A program made the position numbers and the translations under genes. A stretch of DNA of 64,000 bases, from contig CAJNDS010000557.1 of assembly GCA_905221605.1 (NCBI GenBank), positions 1,632,592 through 1,696,591 on the forward strand, in the 5' to 3' direction. Below are positions 39,575 through 50,014 of the stretch, piece by piece; the first letter of the stretch is position 1, and every line of letters starts with the position of its first letter. The notes beneath the pieces are model-generated. The model did not search any database and had not been told where the DNA came from. It saw only the letters and a program-made list of their open reading frames with translations. The DNA is from Symbiodinium natans (taxonomy: Eukaryota; Sar; Dinophyceae; Suessiales; Symbiodiniaceae).

Positions 39575-39658
39575 GATCACTTGGTTCGGCTCGAGTCCAC
39601 CAGCCGCCGAGAGCGTCGACGGTGAGGCCGCTAGTGGCCCTGCCGAGGCGTGTGGAGG
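39575..39658 (+). CDS. Probable exon, two possible donors
   Basis: Acceptor AACCCTTAG. The frame ITWFGSSPPAAESVDGEAAS then GPAEACG runs to GG|GTTCACG; alternatively DHLVRLESTSRRERR ends at the consensus-like ACG|GTGAGG. Confidence 0.5.
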
Positions 39659-40219
39659 GTTCACGGGTTGAGGGTTGAGGGTTTAGGGTTTAGGGCTTTT
39701 AGGGGGGGGGGGGGGGGGGGTTGGTTTTTTCGGGTTTAGGGTTTAGGGTTAGGGCTGTTGGGGGGTTTGGTTTTCGGGTCTAGGGTTTAGGGCTTTTGGG
39801 GGGTTTCGGGTGAGGGGTTAGGGCTTTTGGGGCGTTTCGGGTTTCGAATTAGGGCTTTTGGGTGGTTTAGGGTTTATTTAGCGTTTAAGTCTTTTGGGGT
39901 GGTTTGGGGATTAGGGTTTAGGATTCAGGTTTTTTTTATTTTATGGGGGGGGGGGGGGGGGGGCGGGTTTAGGGCTTTTGGGCGGTTTAGGGGTTTAGGG
40001 CTTCGGGGCTTCAGGGCTTTCCGGTTTATGGGTTTTGGGCGTTTGGGTTTAGGGGTTTTGGGGTCCAGATTTGGGGGTTTGGGGCTTTTGAGGTTAGGGC
40101 GGAGGCTTCAGGGTCGAGCTTCCTAAACCCTGGATCCTAAACCTTAAACCCTAAACCCTAAACCCCAAATTAGGCTTTTGGGGGTTTGGGTTTGTGCCTT
40201 GGCTGGTCCTGAACCGCAG

Positions 40220-40280
40220 CTGCGACTTCGTAGTGGAGAGACGCAGCGACTTTGATCTGTCAACGGTCCTTAATAGCTGA
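40220..40280 (+). CDS. Probable terminal exon
   Basis: Acceptor CCTGAACCGCAG; CDFVVERRSDFDLSTVLNS then TGA. Confidence 0.5.
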
Positions 40281-40466
40281 ATGAGTACACTTTTCACTTT
40301 TTGGGGATACTAGAATCCCCTACAGAGGGTTTAGGGTTTAGGGTTTGGGGGTTTGGGTTGAGGGATTCCAAACCCCAACCCCTAAACCCTAACCCTAAAC
40401 CCTAAGACCCTAAGACCCGAAGACCCTCTGAGAAGGAGGGTGTTGGCTTGCTGTGGGGCTGTTCAG

Positions 40467-40515
40467 TTCTGGAGGTTCCGCAACCTGATTTACTCGAGCC
40501 TACACCGGCCTGACT
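40467..40515 (+). CDS. Probable exon
   Basis: Acceptor GGGGCTGTTCAG; FWRFRNLIYSSLHRPD, donor CT|GTTTCTTTG. Confidence 0.5.
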
Positions 40516-40867
40516 GTTTCTTTGTTGTTTTTTTTTTTTCTTTTTTTGTGGAGGGGGGGGTTTAGGTTTAGGGTTTAGGATTGAGGGTTTAGGGTGTTGA
40601 GGGCTTTTGATTCTTGGGTTTGGTGGGCAGGGTTTAAGGCCTCGGGCTTTAACTTTGATGCTTTTGGCCGGAAGTTTTGGGGCATTAGTGGCCGGTTAAG
40701 ACTTTCTGGGTCCAGGGCAACCCTAAACCTAAACCCCATAAACCCCAAACTTACTACCGAAACTTGAGCAGTTGGAGAAGCATGTCGGGATGGCACCTCC
40801 CAAAACCACACCCAGGCCACCCGAAACCCTAAACCCTAAACCCTAAACCCTAAAGAAGTCTTCACAG

Positions 40868-40932
40868 AGTCCAGGCGGCCGAGTCCCTTTGCGCGGGCTT
40901 GTCTGCCCGGAGCTCAGAATCACGGCTTCGAG
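40868..40932 (+). CDS. Probable exon flanked by telomere repeats
   Basis: CCCTAAA array, acceptor AGTCTTCACAG, SRRPSPFARACLPGAQNHGF-E, donor GAG|GTTCAGGG with TTTAGGG units after. Confidence 0.55.
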
Positions 40933-41275
40933 GTTCAGGGCTAAGGGCTTAGAGTTTAGGGTTTAGGGTGTAGGGTTTAGGGTTTAGGGAAACACCTAGA
41001 CCTCCAACCCTGAAACTTGCAGAAACGACTCTGCTTCGGAGATGCATATCGTGGAGCAGCTTAATGATTGACCACAAAGGGTTTAGGGTTTAGGTTTTAG
41101 GGTTTAGGGTTGATCAATCGTTAATGAATGCCCTGCGTTGTAGTGTTGCCCAAGAGCTGTCCAGTTAGAGGCAGCCTGTATGACAACCGCCAGCTTGAGG
41201 CTCCAGGGTCGGATGCCCACATCACCAGACAAACCCCTCCCCCAATCTACTGAACCCCTACACCCCTAAATCCTA

Positions 41276-41480
41276 AACCCTGAACCCTGAACCCTAAACC
41301 CTACACCCAAAACCCTAAACCCTAAACCCTAAACGCTAAACCCTAAACCCTAAACCCTAAACCCCAAACCCTAAACCCTAAACCCTAAACCCTAAACCCT
41401 AAACCCTAAACCCTAAACCCTAAACCCTAAACCCTAAACCCTAAACCCTAAACCCTAAACCCTAAACCCTAAACCCCAAC
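41276..41480. repeat. CCCTAAA array, about 29 copies
   Basis: The longest CCCTAAA-type array here, with a few CCCCAAA, CGCTAAA and CCCTACA variants. Upstream of the exon at 41529. Confidence 0.95.
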
Positions 41481-41528
41481 CCTAAGCCCTGAAGCCCTAA
41501 GACCTTTTAGTATTGGCCCAGGTCTCAG

Positions 41529-41578
41529 TGAACTGGCAGGCTGGGAGCTGCCCAAAGGTAAATGGGTCGACTTCCAGG
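41529..41578 (+). CDS. Probable exon flanked by telomere repeats
   Basis: Acceptor CCCAGGTCTCAG, ELAGWELPKGKWVDFQ, donor CAGG|GTTTAGGG into a nine-copy array. AAG|GTAAAT inside is an alternative donor. Confidence 0.55.
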
Positions 41579-42588
41579 GTTTAGGGTTTAGGGTTTAGGG
41601 TTTAGGGTTTAGGGTTTAGGGTTTAGGGTTTAGGGTTTGGTGCGTCGAAAGTGAAAAGAAAAAGCACTTTTGTTCGCTCCGCGAATGAAGTTCGTGACCC
41701 AAAAGGTAGCGGAATGTCATGGCGTACGCAATAGTCACTCACTGTAGTTTCTTAAGAATATGTTCATTCTTGTCTTGATGTTGGCATACTGACATACTGT
41801 TGATGACATTCGTCAAGAATCGAGACGGACATGTCTGAAGGAGGTGGGCAGCTTCTCGTGACAAGTCTGGGCTCAACAGAAATGGATGAGTTTGGGTCTT
41901 TGAGGTGGATCGTAAGTTTTTTTTTGGGGGGGGGATTGTGAGGGGCTCAAATGTCGAACGGTTAAACACTCATTCTGGGGATGGTGAACAGGAACGCACT
42001 ACACCCTAGACCCTGTCGTATGACTGCTATCGGTTTTCTGGCCTTCGTCACGTGCACTCAAAGTTTGTAGGCCTTCCGTGGAGGGGAGGTTTGCTGAGAG
42101 TTTAGGGTGTGTGTTCTTGTCCGCTTCCTCCTGCAGCTCCCAGGGACTGTAGAATTCGGCATTTGGGGTTTAGGCTTGGAGTGCCGAAGCTCAGCTGTGC
42201 GCGCGGCCACTCAGGCAAAGAGAGGACTGTATCGCATCCCTGAACCCCAAACTCCCCCGCATCCTAGAACCTTTTCAACCCAAAGGTCGCTTTCTCTCCC
42301 TTCAACCTTACCTAAAGTCCTGAGCCCTAAAACCCTAAGCCCTCAACCCTAAACCCCAAAACCCTAGACCCTGAAATCTCTGAGGTCCTAAACCCTCAAA
42401 CCCTGAACCCCAAACCCTAAACCCTGAACCCTGAACCCTGAACCCCCAACCCTGAACCCCAAACGCCAAATCCTAAACCCCAAGCCCAAAGCCCTAAACC
42501 CCAAACCCTAAACCCTAAACCCTAAACCCTAAACCCTAAACCCTAAACCCCAAACCAAAAACCCCAAACCCGTTCCTTCAACGACCAG

Positions 42589-42665
42589 TCACAGCGCGCC
42601 GACCCAGACGACGGCCCGGAGTTTTGCCGCATCGCCGCGACTCGGCGAGCTTCGGGCTTCAGAGA
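42589..42665 (+). CDS. Probable exon
   Basis: Acceptor CCTTCAACGACCAG; SQRADPDDGPEFCRIAATRR then ASGFR; donor GA|GTGGGA or a GC donor slightly later. CCCTAAA upstream, TTTGGGG/TTTAGGG downstream. Confidence 0.55.
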
Positions 42666-42757
42666 GTGGGAAGGGCTTAGGGTTTGGGGTTTGGGGTTTG
42701 GGGTTTGGGGTTTAGGGTTTAGGGTGTAGGGTTTAGGGTTTAGGGTTTAGGGTTTAG

Positions 42758-42878
42758 GCCTGCTGAACGGCTCGTGGCCTTCCACGTGCATGACAGGGCC
42801 ACGATGAAGGCATACTCAAGGCTCCTTGCGGGCTCACACACTGTCCGGGCTTCGTCGACCCTGCACCCCGACCCTTGA
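42758..42878 (+). CDS. Probable terminal exon, 39 codons
   Basis: Here the upstream repeat is TTTAGGG and supplies the acceptor itself (GGGTTTAG). Frame PAERLVAFHVHDRATMKAYS then RLLAGSHTVRASSTLHPDP and TGA. The repeat orientation is opposite to most exons. Confidence 0.55.
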
Positions 42879-43263
42879 AAGCCCTCGCTGCCTATTTATC
42901 CATAACACCCGAAACGCTCAACCGTTAACCCTTAACCCCAAACCCTAAACCCTAAACCCTAAACCCTAAACCCTAAACTAATTGAACCCTAAACCCTCAA
43001 ACCATGCCACAACGCCCTTAACCGGCCAAGTCGGCTCCCACACATCTCAACCACCGAGTCTCAGAGCCCTTTTCAAAAACCCTAAGCCCTAAACCCTAAA
43101 CCCTAAACCCTAAACCCTAAGCCTTCTAATGTCTAATGAAGACTCCCATCCCTCAACTCTGAGCCCTGAGCCCTAAAACCTAAACCCTAACCAGGCATGA
43201 GCTCAGCACCTCCACTTAGCCTGCAAACCTTTTAGGGCTTAGGGCCCGTAAACCCCGAACCCT

Positions 43264-43412
43264 TTAGAGGGTATAGAGGGTATAGAGGGTATAGAGGGTA
43301 GAGAGGGTAGAGAGGGTATAGAGGGTATAGAGGGTATAGAGGGTATAGAGGGTATAGAGGGTATAGAGGGTATAGCGGGTATAGCGGGTATAGCGGGTAT
43401 AGCGGGTATAGG
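43264..43412. repeat. 9-bp minisatellite GGGTATAGA
   Basis: About 16 copies of GGGTATAGA with blocks of the variants GGGTAGAGA and GGGTATAGC, then TTGAGGG units. The minus-strand (PLYPLYP) frames are repeat translations. Confidence 0.95.
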
Positions 43413-43689
43413 GTTTGGGGTTGAGGGTTGAGGGTTGAGGGTTGAGGGTCGAGCATTCCTAAGCCCCAACCGCGAGCGCGCAAGGTGCAAGCCACCAGCA
43501 AGGCGGGCGGGGTTGAGCCCCAGACAGGTGGCAAGACAAGAAGACTTTAAGGTTTAGGGTTTAGGGCTTGTAGGGTTTATAGGGTTTAGGGTTAAGGGTT
43601 GAGGGTAAGGGCTTAGAGTTTAGGGTCCAGGGCTTCGGGTTAGGGATTAGCCTTGGGTTTTGGGCTTTGCTTGGTGCACGGCTCAGCGC

Positions 43690-43944
43690 ATGACACTGGC
43701 TTGTGCAGCAATGAAAGATTTCATGAGGTTTGGTCACAGGACTGATGGATCAGCTGAATCACTACAGGGTGTAGGGATTTGGGCCCCCCCCCCCCCCCCA
43801 CCCAAAGCACCATCACAGGGCCATGAGCTGGGCTTGAATTCCGCCCCCCCGTTAACGCCCATGTGCTTGCCAGGAGTTGGTGTGGCGGCCCTACAGCTGA
43901 GCGAGTTCCCTCTAAGACTAAGGGTCTTCGGGTGTTCAGGGTAA
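43690..43944 (+). CDS. Hypothetical small protein, 84 residues
   Basis: ATG shortly after CACGGCTCAG (possible leader trans-splice acceptor). MTLACAAMKDFMRFGHRTDG then SAESLQ looks coding; a C run then gives a poly-Pro stretch and the frame continues to TAA. The segment 43769-43807 (GT...AAAG, 39 bp) could be a tiny intron, removal of which keeps the frame. Confidence 0.45.
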   Translation: MTLACAAMKDFMRFGHRTDGSAESLQGVGIWAPPPPPPKAPSQGHELGLNSAPPLTPMCLPGVGVAALQLSEFPLRLRVFGCSG

Positions 43945-44774
43945 AGGGTAAAAGGTTTCGGGTTTCGGGTTTAGGCCCTCCCATCTCAAGAAAAGGGTGG
44001 TTTCATTGAGGCAGACTGCCTCAAACAACCCTGATAGAGGTTTGACGGAGTTTAAGGCTACACGCTTTAAACTTGTTCGGGGGAGGATGATTTTGTGTGT
44101 TGTGATTGACTGCTGAAATGCGGTTGAGAGGTGGATGTGGGTCTAGAGTCTAGAGTCTAGACTTTCCGGTGCGGGATGATGTATCTTGGGGAATCCCGAA
44201 GCTTAACGTAGGTGTGGGGTGTGGGGTTTAGGGTTTAGGGTTTATAGGGTGAGATGTAGGTTGCACGGTCTGAGGTGTAAGATGAGATGGTCAGAAGGAA
44301 GTCATGTGCAGTCTGACCTGCAAACGCCTTGCAATGTCAACCCCTCCCTCGTAGTTTCAATAGATGCGTGGTACACCGGCCGCTTGTGCATGTAGGCATG
44401 TTAGGTTTGTGGGTTAAGCTCCAGGGTAGTGATGCTGGACACATCCGGCGAGAGCAATTGAAGCTTGCCGTCGAAGCTTGCAGTCCCAGCTTGCAGTCCC
44501 CCTAAACCCTAAACCCTAAACCCTAAACCTTAAACCCTAAACCCCCATAACCTTCTTACGGAGTTACAAGGTCTGGATCTCCAGTCGTCTACCTGGCCAC
44601 AGAGGACATTTAGGTAAACCCGAAACACTCAACCCTAAACCCTAAACCCTAAACCCTAAGCATGCCTAAGTGCAATTGGGACTCTAGCAAGATAAGGGGA
44701 GGCAAGCCGATCTGAAATGCGGTTAGTAGGGTTTGGGGTTTAGGGTTTAGGGTTTAGGGTCATAGTCATCCTTG

Positions 44775-45625
44775 AATAGATAGAATTTGGGTTTCGGGGG
44801 GGAGGGGGGGGGGGGGGGTATTGTCGGTGTTTTGGGTTTTTTCCCACGTTTTTTCAGGAACTCATGGATAGAATCTTGAAACCCATAATGGAATATCTCA
44901 AAGAGTCTCAAAACCCATAGATAGGATATTTTCGGGACCCCGAAGAAACGCCCGTTTTCGGCCTTCTGCACACATACTCTATTCATGTGTTTCAAGACTC
45001 TATCTATGGGTTCCTCAAAAAAAAAACGTGGGAAAATGCCCAAAACCTTGCAAACGTTCAGGTTCGCAGGGGTCCTGACAGAATGTGACACTGTTTTCTG
45101 TAGAGACACAGAGCACCTCCAACTCCCCTGGGAACCACAGTAGAACCAAACTCTAAACTCCAAACCCTACCCCTAAAACCCTGCAGTACGGACCCTAAGC
45201 CCCAGTGCCCTAATCCCGAGCCATAGATAGAATGTAGTTAACTCCGACCCCGAAGGCGCCTCTCCGCCCTAAACTTTAGGCCGGGGTCTCAGGCTATGTA
45301 AGCCTCAAGAGAGGCGTCTGCAAGTGACTACTTTGGGCTGTTTGGAGCCTTACATTATATAGCTTAGAACCCGAAACCCTAAACTCCCAAAACCCAATTC
45401 CCCGACTCAAACACTGTCATAAAGAGGGAACCCATAGATAGAATACAGTTGACCCCGGTGCGCCCCTTGGTCCTAAACTTTTGGCCGATATTCTATCTAA
45501 CGTTTTGGGGTTTTGATATTCTATCTGTCCTTTTGGAGAGGGGGTTTTTCGGATTTTCAAATATTCTATCTGCTTAAGGATGCCTCAGGGTTTAGGGTTT
45601 GGGGATTAGGGTCTATCTAGGGTTT
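44775..45625. repeat. Cluster of CCATAGATAGAAT motifs
   Basis: About ten copies of a CATAGATAGAAT-like motif in both orientations. Two longer diverged copies (about 45222-45292 and 45430-45488) share CATAGATAGAAT...CCTAAACTTT.GGCCG. Confidence 0.65.
44831..45047. mobile_element. Fold-back element with arms of about 65 bp
   Basis: Left arm 44831-44894 (TTCCCACGTTTTTTCAGGAA ... GATAGAATCTTGAAACCCAT) is an imperfect reverse complement of right arm 44981-45047, with a loop of about 86 bp. The 138-codon minus-strand frame over it has no independent support. Confidence 0.65.
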
Positions 45626-45786
45626 AGGCTTTTGGGGTTTAGGGTTTAGGGTTGACTTCGGAAGCCCTTATAAGCCCACAAGGCAGGCACTTCGGGATTT
45701 CACGATTTAGGTTCTAACCTTTAGGGCGTTACTGTCTTCTCGAGTCCAAAGGGCTGAGGGTTTAGGGTTTAGGGTTTAGGGTGTAG

Positions 45787-45912
45787 GGCTGCCTGGAGGA
45801 CGATCAGATCGACGTCATGCTTTGGCGCCTCACCGCCCCTGTACCAGACGGCGAATTGCACCGGGCTTGGCATCCCAATAACCCCAAACCTCCTAAAACC
45901 CCTAAACCCTAA
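45787..45912 (+). CDS. Probable exon
   Basis: Acceptor GGGTGTAG in a TTTAGGG array; GCLEDDQIDVMLWRLTAPVP then DGELHRAWHPNN, the frame ending TAA in CCCTAAA text. Repeat orientation reversed relative to most exons. Confidence 0.55.
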   Translation, partial: GCLEDDQIDVMLWRLTAPVPDGELHRAWHPNNPKPPKTPKP

Positions 45913-46241
45913 GCCCTAAACCCTAAACCCTAAACCTCCTACCCCTCCGAAAACCCTAACCCCCCCCCCCCCCCCCCCCCAAACTTTCGTGAGGCTTCAC
46001 CTGGGTTCTTCCTTGAGTTCTAGCAGTTAGAAACTGTGGGTTAGGTTATAGTTTAGGGTGTAGTTTGATAAGGGTTGAGATTTTTTCGGGCGTCTAGTCT
46101 GCCCTGCCGGTCAGGCCGGAGGATACAAGCGCAATAATCCCCAAGCCCGACAATCTGTCTTTACGGCTTCGGGGCTGCTGAGAACTGTTTAGGGTTAAGG
46201 GTTTAGGGTTTAGGCTTTAGGGTTTAGGGTTTAGGTTGCAG

Positions 46242-46374
46242 CCTCCTCCTCCCAACACGAAACTGCGAAGAAGGGCTGCCTGAGGAGATCTGTGCGCCTT
46301 GCTTGGTCTATATAAAGATGGCTGAGGGCGAAACCCCAAACCCTAAACCCAAAACACGAAACCCGAAGCCCTAA
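46242..46374 (+). CDS. Probable exon
   Basis: Acceptor TTTAGGTTGCAG; LLLPTRNCEEGLPEEICAPC then LVYIKMAEGE and repeat-derived residues to TAA. TTG|GTCTAT (46306) is a possible donor. Confidence 0.5.
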
Positions 46375-46408
46375 ACCCTAAACCCTAAAGGCCCTAAACA
46401 TCAGTAAG

Positions 46409-46504
46409 TGGTCCGTGGGGTGCGGGCTGGACGAGTTTTTTTCCAAGTCATCCGGCTGGATGCCAAGATCCGCCCCCGACACCCGGAACCCTGAAGCCGC
46501 CTCA
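46409..46504 (+). CDS. Probable exon, 32 codons
   Basis: CCCTAAA upstream, acceptor TCAGTAAG; WSVGCGLDEFFSKSSGWMPR then SAPDTRNPEAAS; donor TCA|GTTTAGGG. Ends in phase 0. Confidence 0.6.
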
Positions 46505-46571
46505 GTTTAGGGTTTAGGGTGTAGGGTTTAGGATTTGCTAAGGTACTCCCTGGCCAACCGTCTTCTTGCAG

Positions 46572-46783
46572 AGGCAGCGAATTTGCAAAGACCGACGGAA
46601 TCCAGGGATACGCCGGAAAACAAACCCCAAAAGTTTCTGTTTCAGGGGCTTAGGTCTTGTGAGCCCTCTCGTGGGAGTCAGTATAGACGCTATTCCTTTC
46701 AAAGACCTCCTTCCCTTTGGAAGCCTATGTGGTTTTGGGCTCAGGTGGTTTTAGGGTTCAGGGAGCTCTTGTTACATACCTAG
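46572..46783 (+). CDS. Probable terminal exon, 60-70 codons
   Basis: Acceptor CCAACCGTCTTCTTGCAG is excellent. The frame matching the exit phase of 46409-46504 reads RQRICKDRRNPGIRRKTNPK ... and stops at TAG; another frame reads AANLQRPTESRDTPENKPQK then FLFQGLRSCEPS... to 46783. Both are open, so the true frame is unresolved. Confidence 0.5.
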
Positions 46784-47086
46784 CTTCTACATCGGTGGGT
46801 TTAGGGTTTTGGGTTCAGGAGGTTGGGGTTTAGCTAGGGTTTTGAGTTTAGGGATCCCTTCAGATGAGGTGAGGGCAACTCAGGCAGAGGCATTTGCGTC
46901 GAGTATCTTCCAGACTCCATCCCGCCAACCATGCTCAGAACCCTAAGCCCCAAACCCTAAATCCTAAACCCTAAACCCTAAACATTAAATCCCAAACCCT
47001 AAACCCTAGCCCTAAACCCTAAACCCTAAACCCTAAACCCTAAACCCTAAACCCTAAACCTTAATCCACAACCCTGACGGCCTGAG

Positions 47087-47149
47087 GCTCCGCCTGAGGC
47101 CCTGGAGGATGCACGGAGCGTGGTGGAGGTGAAGATGCCAAGGCGCGGG
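47087..47149 (+). CDS. Probable exon flanked by telomere repeats
   Basis: CCCTAAA array, acceptor ACGGCCTGAG, 21 codons APPEALEDARSVVEVKMPRR-G, donor GGG|GTTTAGGG. Likely belongs upstream of the gene at 47626, but the phase does not join directly. Confidence 0.6.
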
Positions 47150-47214
47150 GTTTAGGGTTTAGGGTTTAGGGTTTAGGGTTTAGGGTTTTGGGTTTTGGGT
47201 TTTGGGTTTAGGGT

Positions 47215-47246
<32 letters not shown>

Positions 47247-47310
47247 GGTTTAGGGTTTAGGGTTTTGGGTTTTGGGTTTTGGGTTTTGGGTTTTGGGTTT
47301 TGGGGCTTCG
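47150..47310. repeat. Mosaic array TTTAGGG/TTTTGGG/TTGAGGG
   Basis: Blocks of TTTAGGG, TTTTGGG, TTGAGGG, TTTAGGG and TTTTGGG follow one another, each block homogeneous. Confidence 0.95.
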
Positions 47311-47625
47311 GGTTTGGGTTGGAAGTGTAGGTGGGACTCAAACCCTTAACGCTCAATCACAAATAGGTTTCAGCAGTTGAGGAACCACCCTAAACCTAAA
47401 AATGCACCCTATAAAGCCTAGATCTAAACCGTAGAAACCCAGAAGCCCTAGAAACCCTAGAAGCCCTAAAAACCCTAGAAACTCTAAACCCGAACCGATC
47501 TTTTCTGCCGGGTCTTCTCCAGTGGTCACTGGGAAGGCTTTCCATTCCTATCCAGTGAACCCCGGAACCCGAAACCCTAAACCCTAAACCCTAAAACCCT
47601 AAACCCTAAACCCTACGCCCTTCAG

Positions 47626-49567
47626 TGAAGGATGGTGCGGAGTTGGGTGTTGAGGAGCCTGGGCGGGCCCAATGGCTCCCAAGACCTAAGATGCGGGACT
47701 GGGGATCACTTGAAGGTCTCTCTCAAGCCTCAATGAACCCTCAACCCTAAAACCTACACCCTGAACCTTGAACCTTGAAAATCCCTAAATCCTTGAACCC
47801 TAAACCCTAAACCCTGAACCTTGAAAGCCCCTAGAAGCCTTAAACCAGCACCTTCGCTCGGTTGCTTGGAGGCTTTGCCGCTGTGGCGTTGCCAGCTCGA
47901 CAGAGCACCAGGCTGCGGCGGAGGCTGGGTTTAGGGTTTCGGGTGTAGGGTTTAGGGTTTAAGGTTTGGGGTTTAGGGTTTAAAGGGTTTAGGGTTTAGG
48001 GGGGGCGAGGGGAGGGGTGGGCGGGGGGGCAAGGGGGGCTAGGCTTTCGGGTTTACGGACCCTAAACCCTAAACCCTAAACCCTAAACCCATAAGCCCTA
48101 CGCAGTAAACTTCTTTCTCCGAAGGCCATGGAGGGAGAGGCAAGCGCCGCGACCTCAGTGACCAGGACAAAGCCTACAGCTTGGGGTTTGGGGTTTAGGG
48201 ATTCGGGTTTAGGGCTTAGGGTTTAGGGCTTCGGGTGTTTGGGGTCCGGTTGTTGGGTGTCGCTGTTTTCGTGCTGTGGGTTTCGGGCACTCAGAATCCC
48301 TCTGCCATATATGAACCACAAGCCTAAACCGAATGAATAGACCTGGATGTCAGAAGAAGACCAACAACTCTAAACCGTAAAAATACCTCAACCCCTAAAC
48401 CCTAAGACTTGTCACTCCTAAACCCAAAAACCCTGGATTTGTACGTGGTCAGGTTGGCCGCATCAAACCTTGACATTTGCGGGTTATTTGTTGTTTAGGG
48501 TTCGGGGCGTTTAGGGTAGGGTTTACGTGTTGGGGTTACATAGCCCTAAACCCTAAACCCTAAACCCTAAACCCTAAACCCTAAACCCTGGGTACCTGGG
48601 TTGGACTGGACAGTTCATCTGCAGCTGCCCAGGCTCCAACTTCCGAGCACCCTAGATCTACCATGGATATTCCTTCATAAGGGTTATACTGGTGTAATAT
48701 ATATATATACATATACACATACATCTATCTATCTGTCTATACATACGTATGTGTATATATATATATATGTATATCTTTATGGACTTATACATATACAACT
48801 TTGCTCCCCATCCTTTGGTTCATGTGGCCCTCAAGTTTACAGATTGCTACTTGGATATCGTTGTAGACATTCCTGTGGGAGCCATTGCACCGGGCAGCTC
48901 TTCAATATTCTTCAATGCCGAATGCCAGGTTCAAATAGAGATGGATTCAGTCGGACCCAATGTGTGGCACGAGCGTACGCCAACCGTGCACTTCGAGGAT
49001 GAGGATGGGTCAGTCAGCAGCAGCTGCAGCACGGCTCAGGAATCCTCACTGTCAGCTTCCGGATGGTCAGTGGTACATCGAGATCTGGCCTCCGAGGAAG
49101 CTGTTTTGGCAGCATTGCGCCAGGAATGGATGAACGGTCTCGTGTTGGAGCTGGCCATGCGTCTCACAGACCCACAAGCGGCCGAAGCCGTCGCTGCAGT
49201 GATGGGGCTGGAGGACAAAGCGTTTACCGACTCCTTCTCGCACCCGGCCAGCATGTTTTTCCAGTACGAGCCCAGCAGCATCGAATCTTGCGTCGGGCAG
49301 ATGACTCAGTTGTGGCCTGATCGTGACGCCTCCCACCTGCAAGGTTGCCATTTCCTCGCCACTCCACAGCTTCCACCTGGAATCATGCTTGACGAGAAAT
49401 CGGGCTTAGTATTTGGCAGGGCCCATGAGCCTACCCCCCCAGGGCAGGGCAGCCACTTCATTGTCGCTTGCAACCCATCAGGATTCCCGATGACAGTACG
49501 ACTTGCATTGGTCAAGCTCAAGATCAAGTGCGCTACGGACATTGAAGCTTGCTGCAACATGCCCTAA
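47626..49567 (+). CDS. Five-exon gene with Ig/cadherin-like C-terminus
   Basis: Exons 47626-47715, 47849-47928, 48125-48185, 48614-48691 and 48843-49567 join in consistent phase. The last, 241 codons to TAA, is certainly coding-like: an acidic Ser-rich part (VHFEDEDGSVSSSCSTAQES), helical stretches (EEAVLAALRQEWMNGLVLEL, AMRLTDPQAAEAVAAVMGLE) and a C-terminal LPPGIMLDEKSGLVFGRAHE ... SHFIVACNPSG that matches the He_PIG/cadherin-like Ig fold. Introns are GT-AG. Intron 47929-48124 opens with GTTTAGGG and ends CTTTCTCCGAAG behind CCCTAAA; intron 48186-48613 opens with GTTTGGGGTTTAGGG and closes after a CCCTAAA array; intron 48692-48842 holds a TA/ATCT microsatellite. Function unknown, perhaps a binding protein. 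The 5' end is not defined. Confidence 0.6.
48693..48780. repeat. TA and ATCT microsatellite
   Basis: Mixed TA, CATA and ATCT units inside the proposed intron of the Ig-like gene. Confidence 0.9.
48843..49567 (+). CDS. Last exon of the Ig-like protein
   Basis: Starts after TCAAGTTTACAG with AT completing the GAT codon begun by G48691. The open frame extends upstream through the microsatellite as a Tyr/Ile run, but that part is more likely intron, because the phase of 48614-48691 fits exactly and the Y/I run has no coding look. Confidence 0.75.
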
Positions 49568-50014
49568 ACCCCTAAACTCTACACACGCTCAAAGGTGCAG
49601 GGTGTACCTGAGTTTGCTGGGTGGCATGGCAAGGGGAAAAGCTGGGAACAGCCTCAGGCTCCCTTTGACACTCCTGTTACCAGAGAGCCGAATACCCCTT
49701 AATGAAGTAAGATACCTTAAACCATAAGCGGATCCTTAGTCGGATTTAAGGCATATTCCTTATTTCCCTCAACCCGAAACGCAAAACCCTAAACCCTAAA
49801 CCCTAAGCCCTAAACTTTAAGGGGTATTGGGCCATGAAAAGTGCAGACGGCAATCAATGTTTACCAGCCAAAGGGCCGGCTTGTTAGTCGATTGAGCTCG
49901 TAAACACATGGACCAATAATGGGGTTTAGGGTTTAGGGTTTCGGGTTTAGGGTTTAGGGTTCAGGGTTTGGGGTGCGGTTTAGGGTTCAGGGTTTAGGGT
50001 TTAGGGTTTAGGGT
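49568..50014. other. 3' flank, no gene
   Basis: Unique sequence then TTTAGGG-type units (49920-50036). No supported frame. Confidence 0.35.

Noticed and set aside
43232-43534. PLYPLYP and IPSIPS minus-strand frames
   Set aside because: Translation of the GGGTATAGA minisatellite.
44747-45163. 138-codon minus-strand ORF
   Set aside because: It lies over the fold-back element and is explained by its inverted arms; Pro-rich end comes from a G run.
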